NCBI GenBank assembly: GCA_030530215.1
Contig: JAUMVJ010000002.1
Coordinates: 156,504-220,503 of the forward strand
Reading direction: 5' to 3'
DNA: 64,000 bases
DNA from: Coriobacteriia bacterium
Lineage (GTDB): Bacteria; Actinomycetota; Coriobacteriia; Coriobacteriales; Eggerthellaceae
Of the stretch, positions 8,310-17,236 are shown in pieces (the first letter of the stretch is position 1; each line of letters begins with the position of its first letter). The translations under genes were made by a program, and so were the position numbers. Under the pieces are notes generated by a model that worked only from the letters and a program-made list of their open reading frames with translations, ran no database searches and was not told the DNA's origin.

Positions 8310-8610
8310 CGCCCTATCAAAGAGGCTTAGCTGGCGAAGCGGACGGTCCCTACCCGGGGTCGCCCGCTTCTTTGTAGCTTTGCCGCAGAGGGGATAGGCT
8401 CTGTGCTTTCCTCGTTTGGGTGCTCTTGGGGGGAGGTTCGTTTCATGCCTCAAGGGTGCCCAAACGAAATGTTAAAGCTTTGTGACGATGCTTTGCGCCG
8501 GTTGAATTAGTCGGATAAAGGACGATTATGAGCAGGTTGGAATATTGAAGATGCTGTGCTTGGAGGGAGTGCAGCGGGGGACTGTGAAATGGAAAGGAAA
8601 GGCAAAGCAT
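8310..8610 (+). promoter_or_regulatory. Intergenic region with weak hairpin and possible promoter
   Basis: This 301-base gap holds a weak hairpin (GAAGCGG near 8335 pairing with CCGCTTC near 8370, then TTT) after the acyl-CoA dehydrogenase. A possible promoter, TTGAAT (8502-8507) with TTATGA (8526-8531), spaced 18 bases, lies ahead of the transporter gene. No further gene is seen. Confidence 0.35.
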
Positions 8611-9993
8611 ATGTCGAACGATTCGACGGAGGCTATCCAGGGAACAGGCAGCGCGATTTCGACCTCGCTCACCGCTGCAGCAGGCGCCCCAAAGGAAGGC
8701 AAGGCGCAAACGCCCATCAAGCGCGATTCGGCGGCAGAGGTCATGGTTGCATCCATGATAGGCACTGCGATCGAGTTCTACGATAACTACTGTTACTCCA
8801 TTGCGGCGGCAAGCTATTTTGGCCTTATCTTCTTCACCGACGTTGCCAAGTCCGACCCGTTTTTGGCGACCTTGCTCGCCTTTGTCACCTTCTCGGTCAG
8901 TTTCTTGGCACGTCCTTTCGGCAGCCTTTTGTTCGGCCACTTCGGCGATCGCTTGGGTCGCAAGAAGACCTTGGTCGCCGCTTTGCTGATGATGGGCATC
9001 GCAACCTTCTGCGTTGGTCTGCTTCCCGGTTACGACGTGCTTGGTCCTGTGTCAGTTTTGCTTTTGTGCGTGTGCCGCGCCTGCCAGGGCTTGGGACTTG
9101 CGGGTGAGTGGTCGGGCGCTGCTCTTGTGGCAACCGAGAACGCTCCTGCTAACAAGCGCGCGCTGTACGGCAGTTTCCCCAACCTGGGCGCACCCATCGG
9201 CTTCTTCTGCGCGTACGGTGTGAACCTTTTGCTCGGTTTGACGCTCAGCCAGGAAGCGATGATTTCCTGGGGATGGCGCATCCCCTTCCTTCTTTCCTGC
9301 CTTTTGATCATCGTCGGCCTGGTGGTGCGTGCTCGCATGAGCGAGACGCCCGTTTACCAAAAGGCCGCTGCCGAAAACCGCACCACGAAGACGCCCTTGC
9401 GCGATCTGTGCCATCACTGGCGCCGCGTGATCTTGGGCACGGCGATTATGTCCATCACCTACACCTTGTTCTACGTGCTGGGCACCTGGTCGCTTTCCTA
9501 CGGTGTGAGCACCCTGGGCTTCTCGCAGCAGGAGTACCTGGGCATGCAGCTGGTGTCGGTATTCTTCTTCGCGGCCTTTGTTTTGGTGGGCTGCCTTTCG
9601 GCCGATAAGTTCGGTCGTAAGCCCCTGCTTTTGGTTGGCAATGCCTGCACTTTGATCTTCTCGCTGGTGGCGCCGACGCTTCTGGGCGGCAACGACATGG
9701 TGCTCGTCATGGTGTTTTTGTGCGTGGGCTTCTGCTGCATGGGCACGATCTTCGGCCCCTGCGGTAGTTACTTGCCCGAGTTGTTCCCCGCCAAGGTGCG
9801 CTACTCCGGCGCTGGCCTGAGCTACAACCTGGCAGCCATTGCCGGCGGCGCCTTCGCGCCTACCATCGCATCGGCCCTGGTTATGAATTTCGGCATCCAG
9901 GCACTTGGTTGGTACATGGGCGGCATGGCCTTGATCGCCCTGATCGCACTGCTCTTCTTCCGTGAGAGCAAGGATGTCGACTTCGAGCAATAG
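8611..9993 (+). CDS. MFS transporter, metabolite:H+ symporter (MHS) type
   Basis: About 460 residues with roughly twelve hydrophobic segments. The polar N-terminal tail of about 40 residues is followed by the MHS-family signature AAEVMVASMIGTAIEFYDNY, the loop motif GHFGDRLGRKK between helices 2 and 3, and GLGLAGEWSGA in helix 4. Relatives (ShiA, ProP and citrate or dicarboxylate permeases) import organic acids with protons across the cytoplasmic membrane. The ATG at 8611, with GGAAAGG upstream, is preferred; an in-frame ATG at 8545 would add 22 residues. Position after the SDR and acyl-CoA dehydrogenase suggests it imports the substrate of that pathway. It ends in TAG followed by a strong terminator. 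Confidence 0.92.
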   Translation: MSNDSTEAIQGTGSAISTSLTAAAGAPKEGKAQTPIKRDSAAEVMVASMIGTAIEFYDNYCYSIAAASYFGLIFFTDVAKSDPFLATLLAFVTFSVSFLARPFGSLLFGHFGDRLGRKKTLVAALLMMGIATFCVGLLPGYDVLGPVSVLLLCVCRACQGLGLAGEWSGAALVATENAPANKRALYGSFPNLGAPIGFFCAYGVNLLLGLTLSQEAMISWGWRIPFLLSCLLIIVGLVVRARMSETPVYQKAAAENRTTKTPLRDLCHHWRRVILGTAIMSITYTLFYVLGTWSLSYGVSTLGFSQQEYLGMQLVSVFFFAAFVLVGCLSADKFGRKPLLLVGNACTLIFSLVAPTLLGGNDMVLVMVFLCVGFCCMGTIFGPCGSYLPELFPAKVRYSGAGLSYNLAAIAGGAFAPTIASALVMNFGIQALGWYMGGMALIALIALLFFRESKDVDFEQ

Positions 9994-10016
9994 ACGCGCA
10001 TTCTACGAGCAAAACC

Positions 10017-10055
10017 AAACCCGGCGACTAGGTACTGCCTTGTCGCCGGGTTTTT
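10017..10055 (+). terminator. Rho-independent terminator
   Basis: A perfect 12-pair stem (AAACCCGGCGAC with GTCGCCGGGTTT) and a T-run lie directly after the MHS transporter gene. The A-rich side also gives T residues on the minus strand, so it may serve both strands. The rest of the gap to 10212 shows nothing. Confidence 0.9.
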
Positions 10056-10212
10056 GCTTGCTGGGTATTTGTTTGGATGTTGGTAGCTGCGGGGGCTCGG
10101 ATCGGTTGTCTGGCTCAGGCGGCTTGGCTCAGGTGCCCTGGTCGCGTTGCTTGGCTTTATGAGACTGCGGCACGTTCGGTGAGCGCATGGATGACCCATT
10201 TGCCTCAAGACT

Positions 10213-11172
10213 TTAGTAGGTGTAGAAGCCCTCGCCCGAGCTCATGCCAAGCTTGCCTTCGTCGATCATTTCCTTTAGGAGCTTGGCCATGGCCTTGTAG
10301 TTGTACGGGAGCATCATCTTCTTGAAGAGTGGGTTCAAAAGGCCGGGCACGCTTTGAAACTGCAAAACGATGTTGTAGGCGGTGTTGAGTCCGACCGTGT
10401 CGATAACGCGGAAAGGCCCCTTAGGCGCGCCGGTGCCGTGCTCCCAGGCGATGTCGATGCTCTTGGGGTCGCTTACGCCGCTGGCCCATAGGTCCAGGCT
10501 ACTTAAAAGCCAGGGAACGAGCATCGAGTTGAGCAGGTAGCCGTTTTTCTCTTTGCGTACGGGAAGCGCGATCATGCGAATCTGCTGGGCGAACTCCATC
10601 ATCTCGTCGAAGCACGCCGGGTCGGTGCCGTCGTGACCCATGACTTCGGCGGTGTTGTTCTTCCAGATGGAATTGGCGAAGTGCAGGGCCAGATATTTGT
10701 TGGGGCGTCCCGTGTATTTTGCGAATTGGCTGGGCAGCAGGGTAGAGGAGTTGCTGGCGATAACGGTCTTTGCGGGCAAAAGCGGGGCGAGCTTTTGGTA
10801 GAAGTCGATCTTCGCTTTGGCATCCTCGGCCATTGCCTCGATAACGAGGTCGGCGTCCTCCACGGCTTTGCCTAGGTCGAGCTCGAGCTTAAGGCTATCG
10901 TAGGCTTTTTGGGTGCGCTCAAGGCAGGCTTGCGCGTCAAGTGCCTTGTCGCTGTCGGCGATGCCGGCGCACCAAGCGCTTGCGTCGTTCGACATATCCT
11001 CAATGGCCTCACGGTAGGTGTCGAGCAGTTTGTCGATCTTGGGTTGGGTGCGTCCAATGCTGCCTTGGCTCCTGAGCCATATGGTGACATCGAAGCCGCA
11101 GTAAGCTGCTTGAAATGCGATTTGGCTGCCGAGTACGCCGCCGCCGGCAATGACGATTTTCTTGAAGCTCAT
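10213..11172 (-). CDS. 3-hydroxyacyl-CoA dehydrogenase
   Basis: 319 residues. The N-terminal Rossmann fold has AGGGVLGSQIA (about 9-19) and ASNSSTLLPSQFA around residue 135-147, the SNTS-type segment of the 3-hydroxyacyl-CoA dehydrogenase family. The C-terminal dimerisation domain follows (LALHFANSIWKNN, then LLNSMLVPWLLSSLDLWASG). It oxidises 3-hydroxyacyl-CoA to 3-ketoacyl-CoA with NAD in the cytoplasm. AGGAGG precedes the ATG. It is convergent with the transporter gene and may act with the acyl-CoA dehydrogenase and SDR in one beta-oxidation-like route, although it is transcribed separately. Confidence 0.92.
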   Translation of the reverse strand: MSFKKIVIAGGGVLGSQIAFQAAYCGFDVTIWLRSQGSIGRTQPKIDKLLDTYREAIEDMSNDASAWCAGIADSDKALDAQACLERTQKAYDSLKLELDLGKAVEDADLVIEAMAEDAKAKIDFYQKLAPLLPAKTVIASNSSTLLPSQFAKYTGRPNKYLALHFANSIWKNNTAEVMGHDGTDPACFDEMMEFAQQIRMIALPVRKEKNGYLLNSMLVPWLLSSLDLWASGVSDPKSIDIAWEHGTGAPKGPFRVIDTVGLNTAYNIVLQFQSVPGLLNPLFKKMMLPYNYKAMAKLLKEMIDEGKLGMSSGEGFYTY

Positions 11173-11361
11173 GGTTCCTCCTGTGGTTTTGCCCGATGGT
11201 CTTCGTCGTGTTTTTGTTGGTAAGCGCGATGTTTCGCCAGTTGATTGCAGGTTTTACCCAAGTAAAGAATACGGCGGTAGCTTTATGCTGGAGCTTGCGG
11301 CTCGGCTAACGGGCGTTTTCGTTTTGCCTTGCTGGGTCTCTGGTCGCCTCGAGTTTGGCCC

Positions 11362-12606
11362 TTACGGGAACATTCCCAATATCCTTCGACCTAGACTTTC
11401 CCTGATTCCGGAAAGCGTTCTTGCTGCTTTTTGCAGATCGTCGAAGGTGTTGTAGAGCCCAAGGCTTATCCGGCAGCTTTGCTCTACGCCGAGCCGGCGA
11501 TGGAGGGGTTGCGCGCAGTGCGTGCCCGTTCGTATACAGACGCCCGCTTCGTCTAAGGCCAGCGCCACATCCGTCGGGTGCACGCCTTTTACGCTGAAGG
11601 ATACGATTCCCGTGCGGTCGTTTGCGTTGCCTGGGATGCCGTGCACCTTGCAATCGGGGATTTCAGAGAAGCATCCAAGGAGGTAGCCTGTGAGCTCCTT
11701 TTCGTGGTTATGAATTGAGTTGAGCCCAATTCCGTCAAGATAATCGGCGGCGGCAGCCATGCTGATGGCGCCAACCACGTTGGGGGTTCCTGCTTCGAGC
11801 TTGCGAATGTTGTCCAGGTAGCTCGATTGGCTCTCCCATACCTCGTCTACCATGCCGCCGCCAAGCATGAACGCGCTTGTGTCGGCAATGAGATCCTGTT
11901 TTATGTACATTGCTCCGATGCCTGATAGGGCATACATTTTGTGGCCGGAAAAAGCGGCGAAGTCTACTCCTAGCGCGTGCAGGTTGAGGGGAAGGTGACC
12001 GATGCTTTGTGCGCAGTCGAGCACGACCTTGGCGCCATATTCATGGGAAAGCTCGACGACATCTTCGATGGGGAATACCGTTCCGAGCACATTGGATACG
12101 TGAGCAAGCGCGACGATCTTCGTTTTCGCGCTTACCGATGCTTTGAAAGCGTCCCAGTCAAGGCGCCCATTGGCATCAAAGGGGCTTATGATCAGTCGAG
12201 CGCCTGCCTGCTTGCAGGCGTGCTGCCAGATAAGGAAGTTGCTATGATGCTCGGCCGCGGTAACGAGAACCTCGTCGCCAGGGCCAAGCATCTTTGCCGC
12301 ATAGGCTTGCGCTATCGTGTTCAGGCCCTCGGTTGTTCCAGCGGTGAAGGCGATTTCCTCGGCATTTGCCCCGACGAAGGCCGCGATCCTTTCGCGTGCC
12401 TGCTCGTAGAGCTGCGTCACTTGGAGGTTTAATCCGTACTCCCCGCGCCCAGGGTTCGCCGCGCCGTTGCGATAATAGGCCTCCACGGCGCTCAGCACCG
12501 TGGAGGGGATTTGGGTTGTTGCGGCGTTGTCTAGGTAGGCAATTTTGCTTTGGGCGAGAAAAGGGAAGTCCTCGCGGCAGATTATGCGATCCTGCAGCGT
12601 TTCCAT
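11362..12606 (-). CDS. Cysteine desulfurase, SufS/CsdA type
   Basis: 414 residues of the class V aminotransferase fold. Visible are YLDNAATTQIP at the N-terminus, AAEHHSNFL, DCAQSIGH, the PLP-lysine segment AAFSGHKMYALSGIG, and RTGTHCAQPLHRR, whose cysteine is the catalytic residue of the SufS type. It releases sulfur from cysteine as a persulfide. ATG 12606 with CGAGGAA upstream is chosen over an earlier in-frame codon. It lies three bases after the unknown gene and at the end of the AOR operon. No sufBCD or iscU adjoins it, so a dedicated role in sulfuration for the tungsten cofactor or Fe-S clusters of AOR is plausible, but that is inference. Confidence 0.9.
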   Translation of the reverse strand: METLQDRIICREDFPFLAQSKIAYLDNAATTQIPSTVLSAVEAYYRNGAANPGRGEYGLNLQVTQLYEQARERIAAFVGANAEEIAFTAGTTEGLNTIAQAYAAKMLGPGDEVLVTAAEHHSNFLIWQHACKQAGARLIISPFDANGRLDWDAFKASVSAKTKIVALAHVSNVLGTVFPIEDVVELSHEYGAKVVLDCAQSIGHLPLNLHALGVDFAAFSGHKMYALSGIGAMYIKQDLIADTSAFMLGGGMVDEVWESQSSYLDNIRKLEAGTPNVVGAISMAAAADYLDGIGLNSIHNHEKELTGYLLGCFSEIPDCKVHGIPGNANDRTGIVSFSVKGVHPTDVALALDEAGVCIRTGTHCAQPLHRRLGVEQSCRISLGLYNTFDDLQKAARTLSGIRESLGRRILGMFP

Positions 12607-12608
12607 CG

Positions 12609-13139
12609 TTATTCCTCGGCGATAAGGGCTAATTGCATGCAACGCAAATCGATGAGCCTCGATACGATCAGAAGTACATCGTGGTACGAGCTCGCTTTCT
12701 CGAAGCGTGCCCGAAGAGCTTTCGCAAGCGAGACATCGCCTATCTTCGTTTCGATCCAGGCGACAAGACGGTCTTGGTCGGCGAAGCTCACCGATCCGCT
12801 GCCGCCCGTTTTGAAGCCAAGACCTGCCGTGCCGTAACGGAAGAACTTTGCGGCCTCGTTCAAGGCATACAGATGAAGCCAGCTTTCGCCTGCGGCGGCG
12901 TTCAGGTCCATGACGTCAAGATGGTCGCCCCAGTCAAGCTCGCGCATAAGATGACGCGCCTCGTCAGCGCTGGGAACGTCGAAACCGCCTAGGTTCGCAA
13001 GCTCCTCGGGGGAGGCCAGGGAACTTGCGCCGCCGGAGCTGCCCTTTTCCGCGGCGGTCACGATGGGCGCGGGCTTTTCAGCTTCGTTCGATTGGCATTG
13101 GCTTTTGCTTGTAACTGCGCAGGTGACCTCGTGGATCAT
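12609..13139 (-). CDS. Unknown protein of the AOR operon
   Basis: About 176 residues that I do not recognise. The first 50 or so residues are low in complexity, with several Cys, Ser, Lys and Glu. The rest looks like a compact alpha-rich domain containing ESWLHLYALNEAAKFFRYG and LIVSRLIDLRCMQLALIAEE. There is no signal peptide. ATG 13139 is preferred because GGAGAG lies eight bases upstream; a GTG at 13148 overlapping the AOR stop is the alternative. It is packed between AOR and the cysteine desulfurase, so it is probably an AOR maturation or partner protein. It may be a counterpart of the unknown small proteins in E. coli ydh-type AOR operons, but I cannot show homology. Confidence 0.8.
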   Translation of the reverse strand: MIHEVTCAVTSKSQCQSNEAEKPAPIVTAAEKGSSGGASSLASPEELANLGGFDVPSADEARHLMRELDWGDHLDVMDLNAAAGESWLHLYALNEAAKFFRYGTAGLGFKTGGSGSVSFADQDRLVAWIETKIGDVSLAKALRARFEKASSYHDVLLIVSRLIDLRCMQLALIAEE

Positions 13140-13144
13140 TGCGC

Positions 13145-15229
13145 TCACTCTCCTTTATAGATTCCTGCTTCTTCAAGGGCGTTGGCGTAGTCTGCAAGGT
13201 CGAAGGATTCAAGGGATTTACGGGTAGGCCAGCCGCCCTCTTCGTCCCAGCCTTCAAGCTTGTAGAAGCGCGTTTTCACGTCTTCGAATTTCTTGCGATC
13301 GAGTGTGCGGCCCTTGCAGCCGTCGAACTTCCATTCTCCGTCCTCGTAAACGGTCAGCCAGTAGTCGGTGGATGTTGGGACCTCGAAGACGTAGTCGGCG
13401 AATGTCTCCATCTCGCGGGTACGGCCCTGGAGATACCAAATGGTGCGATCCATCATGAAGATCTTTCGGCCGATCTCGAGGCTTTCTTCGAAGCTCAGAT
13501 CAAGTCCGGTGACAGCCTTGTACATGCGCGGCTCGAAGTCGGGCGTGGCGCCGGTGGTGTCCCAGTCGGGGTCGTTGTAGTTCAAAAGCGTCGGCCAAAC
13601 GGAGTCGCACAAACCCATGGAGGAAAGCCAAAATCGTCCGTAGTGGCGCATCCAGGCCACGGTCTCGAGCTTTTCGTCACTGTAGATGCCTTCGTTGCTG
13701 TAGTTGAAGCCCATGACATCAAGGCCGGTTGATTTCGCCAGCCGTTCAACGACATCCTTAGCGGGCAGCAGGTAGTCTATCTTGGAGAGGTTGCAGATGG
13801 TGGGCAGCCAGTGGACGTGAGCGTTAATGCCGTGCTCGTTGATGTCGCGGTCGGTGAACACCGAGCCGTAGCTCCATTCAACCTCGAGGCGCGGGTCGTA
13901 GTGCTGGTAGTAGTTCCATTGCGGATAGGGGAACAGTCCCGATTTCGTGTCTTCGTCCCAGCGGCCCCAGGTTTTGACTGCGCGCGCCGGGCCTTCGGCC
14001 ATGGTGTCTCCGAGGCCTTTTCGGTAGGCGATCGAGTACAGGAACTCTTCGATGAACTCACGGCTGCCGTACTTGTCGAAGGGCAGATCGGTGTCGATTT
14101 CCTTGCCTTTACCAAGGATGCCCATCTTGTAGAGCGCGCGCAGGTAATCGAGGAAGCCGCGGTCGAAGCCGTTGATGCCAAGCTTGTTGAGCAGGCCGGC
14201 CGCATAGAGCATGTCCTCCTTCTTGTCAGCTGTGAGGTAGTACATGGAGGCTGCGCACATGGTGCCGTTGGCAAAGCCGTCGTCGAAGTTATGACGGCAA
14301 TTGCGGGTACAGCCGGGGCAGCCGTAGGGACGCGCCAGCAGATCGCGTGAGGTCCAGTGCGCGCCGCCCGAGCCGGGTTGGCGGGTGAGCGTGCCGAAGA
14401 TTCGCGCGTCGTAGGTGGTTGCACCTGGGTCGGGCTGCTCGTAGGAGGGGTTGTCTACTTTGTAGACGAAGCGCTTTTGGTACTCCATGCGAAGTTCAAG
14501 CAGGGCTGCCGGATCGGCAACGGGGATGCTCTTGGTGCCGAAGAAGCTGATAGCCTTGAGTTTCTTGGAACCCCAGACCGCGCCGAGTCCGCTTTGGCCC
14601 GCCTGATGGGCGCCGTCGGTGGTGATGGTGCCGCTGCGCGCAAGGTTCTCGGATGCGGGACCGATGCAGATGACGGCAGGCTTTTGAGTTGATCGGCCTG
14701 AATCGCGTGTTGAGCCCATGTCATGCCAGGAACCATCCTCAGCGTTATCGAGGATCAAGTTCCAGATAGTTTCTTGGGTGTCGTCGGTCCATTTGCCCCA
14801 TATATCGCTGGCGTCGTGGAAGACTACTTCCTCGTTTTGCACTTCAACCCAAACGGGGTCGCTTGACGCTCCGGTGATCACGGTTGCGTCGAAGCCGGCC
14901 GTTTTCATGGATTCCGCAATGCGCCCGCCTATGTTGGAGCGGGTGAACCATTCGGGGTCCGCGAACGAGCCGATGCCCTGGATCTCGACGCGCGCAGCGC
15001 CGGCGGGGACGGGGGTGCCCGACAGGGGGCTCGAGGAAATGGTTACGACATTGCCCGGATCGAAGGGGCCTATCGTCTTATCTTTGCAGTAGTCCCAGAA
15101 AAGGGCGGTTCCCATTCCGTGTCCGCCGCCGTATTTTTGGTAGGGCTCCGAATCGATGATCTCGTAGCTTTTGTCGGTAAGATTCAGGATCAAGATCTTA
15201 CCCATATATCCGCCCATAGCTTTTGCCAT
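13145..15229 (-). CDS. Aldehyde ferredoxin oxidoreductase (tungsten, AOR family)
   Basis: 694 residues, slightly longer than the usual 600-odd. The N-terminal tungstopterin-binding domain begins MGKILILNLTDKSYEI and has ARVEIQGIGSFADPEWFTR and HQAGQSGLGAVWGSKKLKAI. The [4Fe-4S] ligands C304, C307 and C311 form CPGCTRNC, and the fourth is the cysteine of SSMGLCDS near 540. There is no signal peptide. The family oxidises aldehydes to carboxylic acids, or runs in reverse. The neighbours (Tat Fe-S protein and cytochrome b upstream) suggest exchange with quinone, as proposed for E. coli YdhV, rather than only soluble ferredoxin. Substrate unknown. AGAGGTG precedes the ATG. The stop TGA lies a few bases before the next gene. 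Confidence 0.93.
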   Translation of the reverse strand: MAKAMGGYMGKILILNLTDKSYEIIDSEPYQKYGGGHGMGTALFWDYCKDKTIGPFDPGNVVTISSSPLSGTPVPAGAARVEIQGIGSFADPEWFTRSNIGGRIAESMKTAGFDATVITGASSDPVWVEVQNEEVVFHDASDIWGKWTDDTQETIWNLILDNAEDGSWHDMGSTRDSGRSTQKPAVICIGPASENLARSGTITTDGAHQAGQSGLGAVWGSKKLKAISFFGTKSIPVADPAALLELRMEYQKRFVYKVDNPSYEQPDPGATTYDARIFGTLTRQPGSGGAHWTSRDLLARPYGCPGCTRNCRHNFDDGFANGTMCAASMYYLTADKKEDMLYAAGLLNKLGINGFDRGFLDYLRALYKMGILGKGKEIDTDLPFDKYGSREFIEEFLYSIAYRKGLGDTMAEGPARAVKTWGRWDEDTKSGLFPYPQWNYYQHYDPRLEVEWSYGSVFTDRDINEHGINAHVHWLPTICNLSKIDYLLPAKDVVERLAKSTGLDVMGFNYSNEGIYSDEKLETVAWMRHYGRFWLSSMGLCDSVWPTLLNYNDPDWDTTGATPDFEPRMYKAVTGLDLSFEESLEIGRKIFMMDRTIWYLQGRTREMETFADYVFEVPTSTDYWLTVYEDGEWKFDGCKGRTLDRKKFEDVKTRFYKLEGWDEEGGWPTRKSLESFDLADYANALEEAGIYKGE

Positions 15230-15263
15230 GGTGCACCTCTTTCTCTAAGCAGCTTTCAAGCGA

Positions 15264-16091
15264 CTACCAGGCCTCTTCGCCTTCTTTTGCGATGTTTGAG
15301 GGGTCGACCGGCACGGAAACATCCGAGGGGACCGCTCCTTCGTCATCGACGGGGAAGCCGATGATCGCCCAGTGCTCGTTGCGCAGGTTAACCTCGTAGC
15401 CGGAGTCGTCTTGCTCGGGCAGCTCGGTAGTGAATTTGATGGCGCTTACCGGGCACACCGAAACGCATGCTTGGCATCCGCCCGGGCCGCCCTCTTCTGT
15501 CATGTAGGGGGTGTTGGTGCAGAGATCGCACTTCTGGACATGCCGCTCCTCGAAGTTCCATTGCACACGTGAAGGGGTGAACAGGCACCCGGCGACGCAG
15601 CTTTCGCAGCCGATACACATGCGTTCATCGACCATGCGGACGCCGGTGTCGGGATCGACGTGCATCGCTCCCGTGGGGCAGGCCTTCACGCAGCCCGGAT
15701 CGGCGCATTGCCGGCATTGCATCTGGCCGATCTCGTTGGGAAAGCACCCCAGCGGGTTCTTCTTGATCTGGATGCGCGAAAGACTGCGGTTGACGTGACC
15801 ATGATGGGCGAGTGAGCAAGCCATCATGCAGGTTTCGCAGCCTGCGCATTTTTTGGTGTCAACAAGCAGGTAGCCGCCCGAGGTCTCCACGGCGTAAACG
15901 CCGTTGCCCATGAACCAAGCAGCCGTGCCGCTGCCTGCAAGGAGCGCTCCGATGCCAACACCGCCGAGCATTGCCAGGAAATGGCGGCGCGAAACGGCGC
16001 CTTTGGCTTTCTCGCCGCTGCCCTTATCCGGGGTTTGCTGGTGGTTATTTTGGAGCTATGTCTGATCGTTGACTTCAGTTGTTGTTTCCAT
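15264..16091 (-). pseudogene. Tat-exported 4Fe-4S electron-transfer protein with in-frame TAG at codon 12
   Basis: The best start is ATG 16091, two bases after the cytochrome b stop and preceded by AAGGGGG. From there the frame runs METTTEVNDQT, then TAG (16056-16058), then on without a break into a twin-arginine signal SRRHFLAML and hydrophobic stretch. The mature protein has the Cys pattern of a four-cluster DmsB/NrfC-type ferredoxin: CAGCETCMMAC, CRQCADPGCVKACP, CIGCESCVAGC and CDLC with CQACVSVCP. The first ATG after the TAG (15971) would lack the RR motif, so a functional Tat protein needs readthrough, or the TAG is an error. Role: relay between AOR and cytochrome b. The operon order supports this. 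Confidence 0.85.
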
Positions 16092-16093
16092 GT

Positions 16094-16894
16094 TTACGCC
16101 CCCTTCTGGGTGCCTGCTTGGTCGCCGGCGCTCTTGGCGTTTGCCTGCTTCTTCTCTAACTCTTCAACCCAGGCGGCATGTTCTTCCTTGGCGTGATCGA
16201 AAGGAACGGTGCCATGCAGCATCGAGGGGAAGGTCTTCCAAGAGGAAGGGATGACAACGGCGAAAAAGACATGGGCCAAAAGGAACAGGAGCATGAGCAC
16301 TGCGCATAGGTCGTGCGCCCAGTTGGCCACGAGCATGACCTCGCCGGGGATCGAAACCCAGCGGGCGAGGGTTTTTATGATGCCCGTTATCGCCATGGCG
16401 GCGGCGATGCCGACGGCTGCAAGGAAGGCCATGCGCTCGCTCTCAAAGTACTTTTCCTCGCGAGGATAAGTGAAGCGCTTGAAGCCCATGAGCGAGCCGT
16501 AGTGGTTGATGGTGTAGACGAACGCGCGCTTTGTCGGAAGATGCTCGTGCAGGCGATACGCGGAAATGATCGTGTTGCCTACCCAATAGAAGGTGCCGAA
16601 CAGGAAGAGGCAGGCAAACACATAGTGCACGTTGAACCAGGGCACTGATCCTTCGCCGCCACCCACGAACGAGGGCGTGATGCGTGTTCCTAAAAGGAAG
16701 CCCGAAATCAGCAACAACACGGTTCCGATGGCGTGGCTCCAGTGCGCAACGCGTGCGGGGATGTCGTGCCTTAATATGCGATCGCCCCTGATTTCAGGGT
16801 CTTGCCGTCGGCTGAGCCCTGACATCAGGAATCCAAGGAACGGCATGATGAATATCAACAACGCTCCATGGTTGAACAAGATGGTTTCTGTCAT
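16094..16894 (-). CDS. Cytochrome b subunit (formate dehydrogenase gamma/b561 type)
   Basis: 266 residues with about five membrane helices and histidines suited to binding two b hemes: RVAHWSHAIG in the second helix, VPWFNVHYVFA, WAHDLCAV and LLAHVFFAVV. The C-terminal tail is charged and cytoplasmic. It anchors an Fe-S protein and passes electrons to or from menaquinone, like FdnI, PhsC or YdhU. AGGAGG precedes the ATG. It is the first gene of the AOR operon, and the upstream region carries strong palindromes, so transcription of the whole set probably begins here. Confidence 0.92.
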   Translation of the reverse strand: MTETILFNHGALLIFIMPFLGFLMSGLSRRQDPEIRGDRILRHDIPARVAHWSHAIGTVLLLISGFLLGTRITPSFVGGGEGSVPWFNVHYVFACLFLFGTFYWVGNTIISAYRLHEHLPTKRAFVYTINHYGSLMGFKRFTYPREEKYFESERMAFLAAVGIAAAMAITGIIKTLARWVSIPGEVMLVANWAHDLCAVLMLLFLLAHVFFAVVIPSSWKTFPSMLHGTVPFDHAKEEHAAWVEELEKKQANAKSAGDQAGTQKGA

Positions 16895-17236
16895 TTGTTC
16901 CTCCTCATCATCGATGAGGAAAAACTAGCATTTATCATCTGAACAGGTAAAACTGCTCAGAATGAAGAGATTAAGGCGTGATTTGCGTAGATTTGCTTGC
17001 GCCAACTGTTCATTATGAACAGTTGAAGGCGTAGTGCATCAGATGCCTGGCTGCGATGGGCGTTTAAGTGTTCATCGCAGGGAGGAAAAGAACATTTACC
17101 GGCAAAGAAAAAAGCGTTTTCTGCTTTTCGTGAAATTGAAAATAGGCTAAATAAATCGAAATCGGTGAAAATTCAGGCCGGAAAACGCACTGTGAACCCG
17201 TTCAAACCTTTCAGCTGTCTTTTTCATTTCGAGTTT
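16895..17236 (-). promoter_or_regulatory. AOR operon promoter region with TGTTC/GAACA palindromes
   Basis: This 342-base AT-richer gap holds no gene. It contains CTGAACAG (16939-16946) paired with CTGCTCAG (16953-16960, one mismatch). It also has a perfect 23-base palindrome with arms CAACTGTTCAT and ATGAACAGTTG (17003-17025), and a wider TGTTC (17069-17073)/GAACA (17090-17094) pair. The core matches the palindromes at 5979-6073, suggesting one regulator for both loci. The part next to 17236 is A/T-rich without a clear hairpin. Confidence 0.6.
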
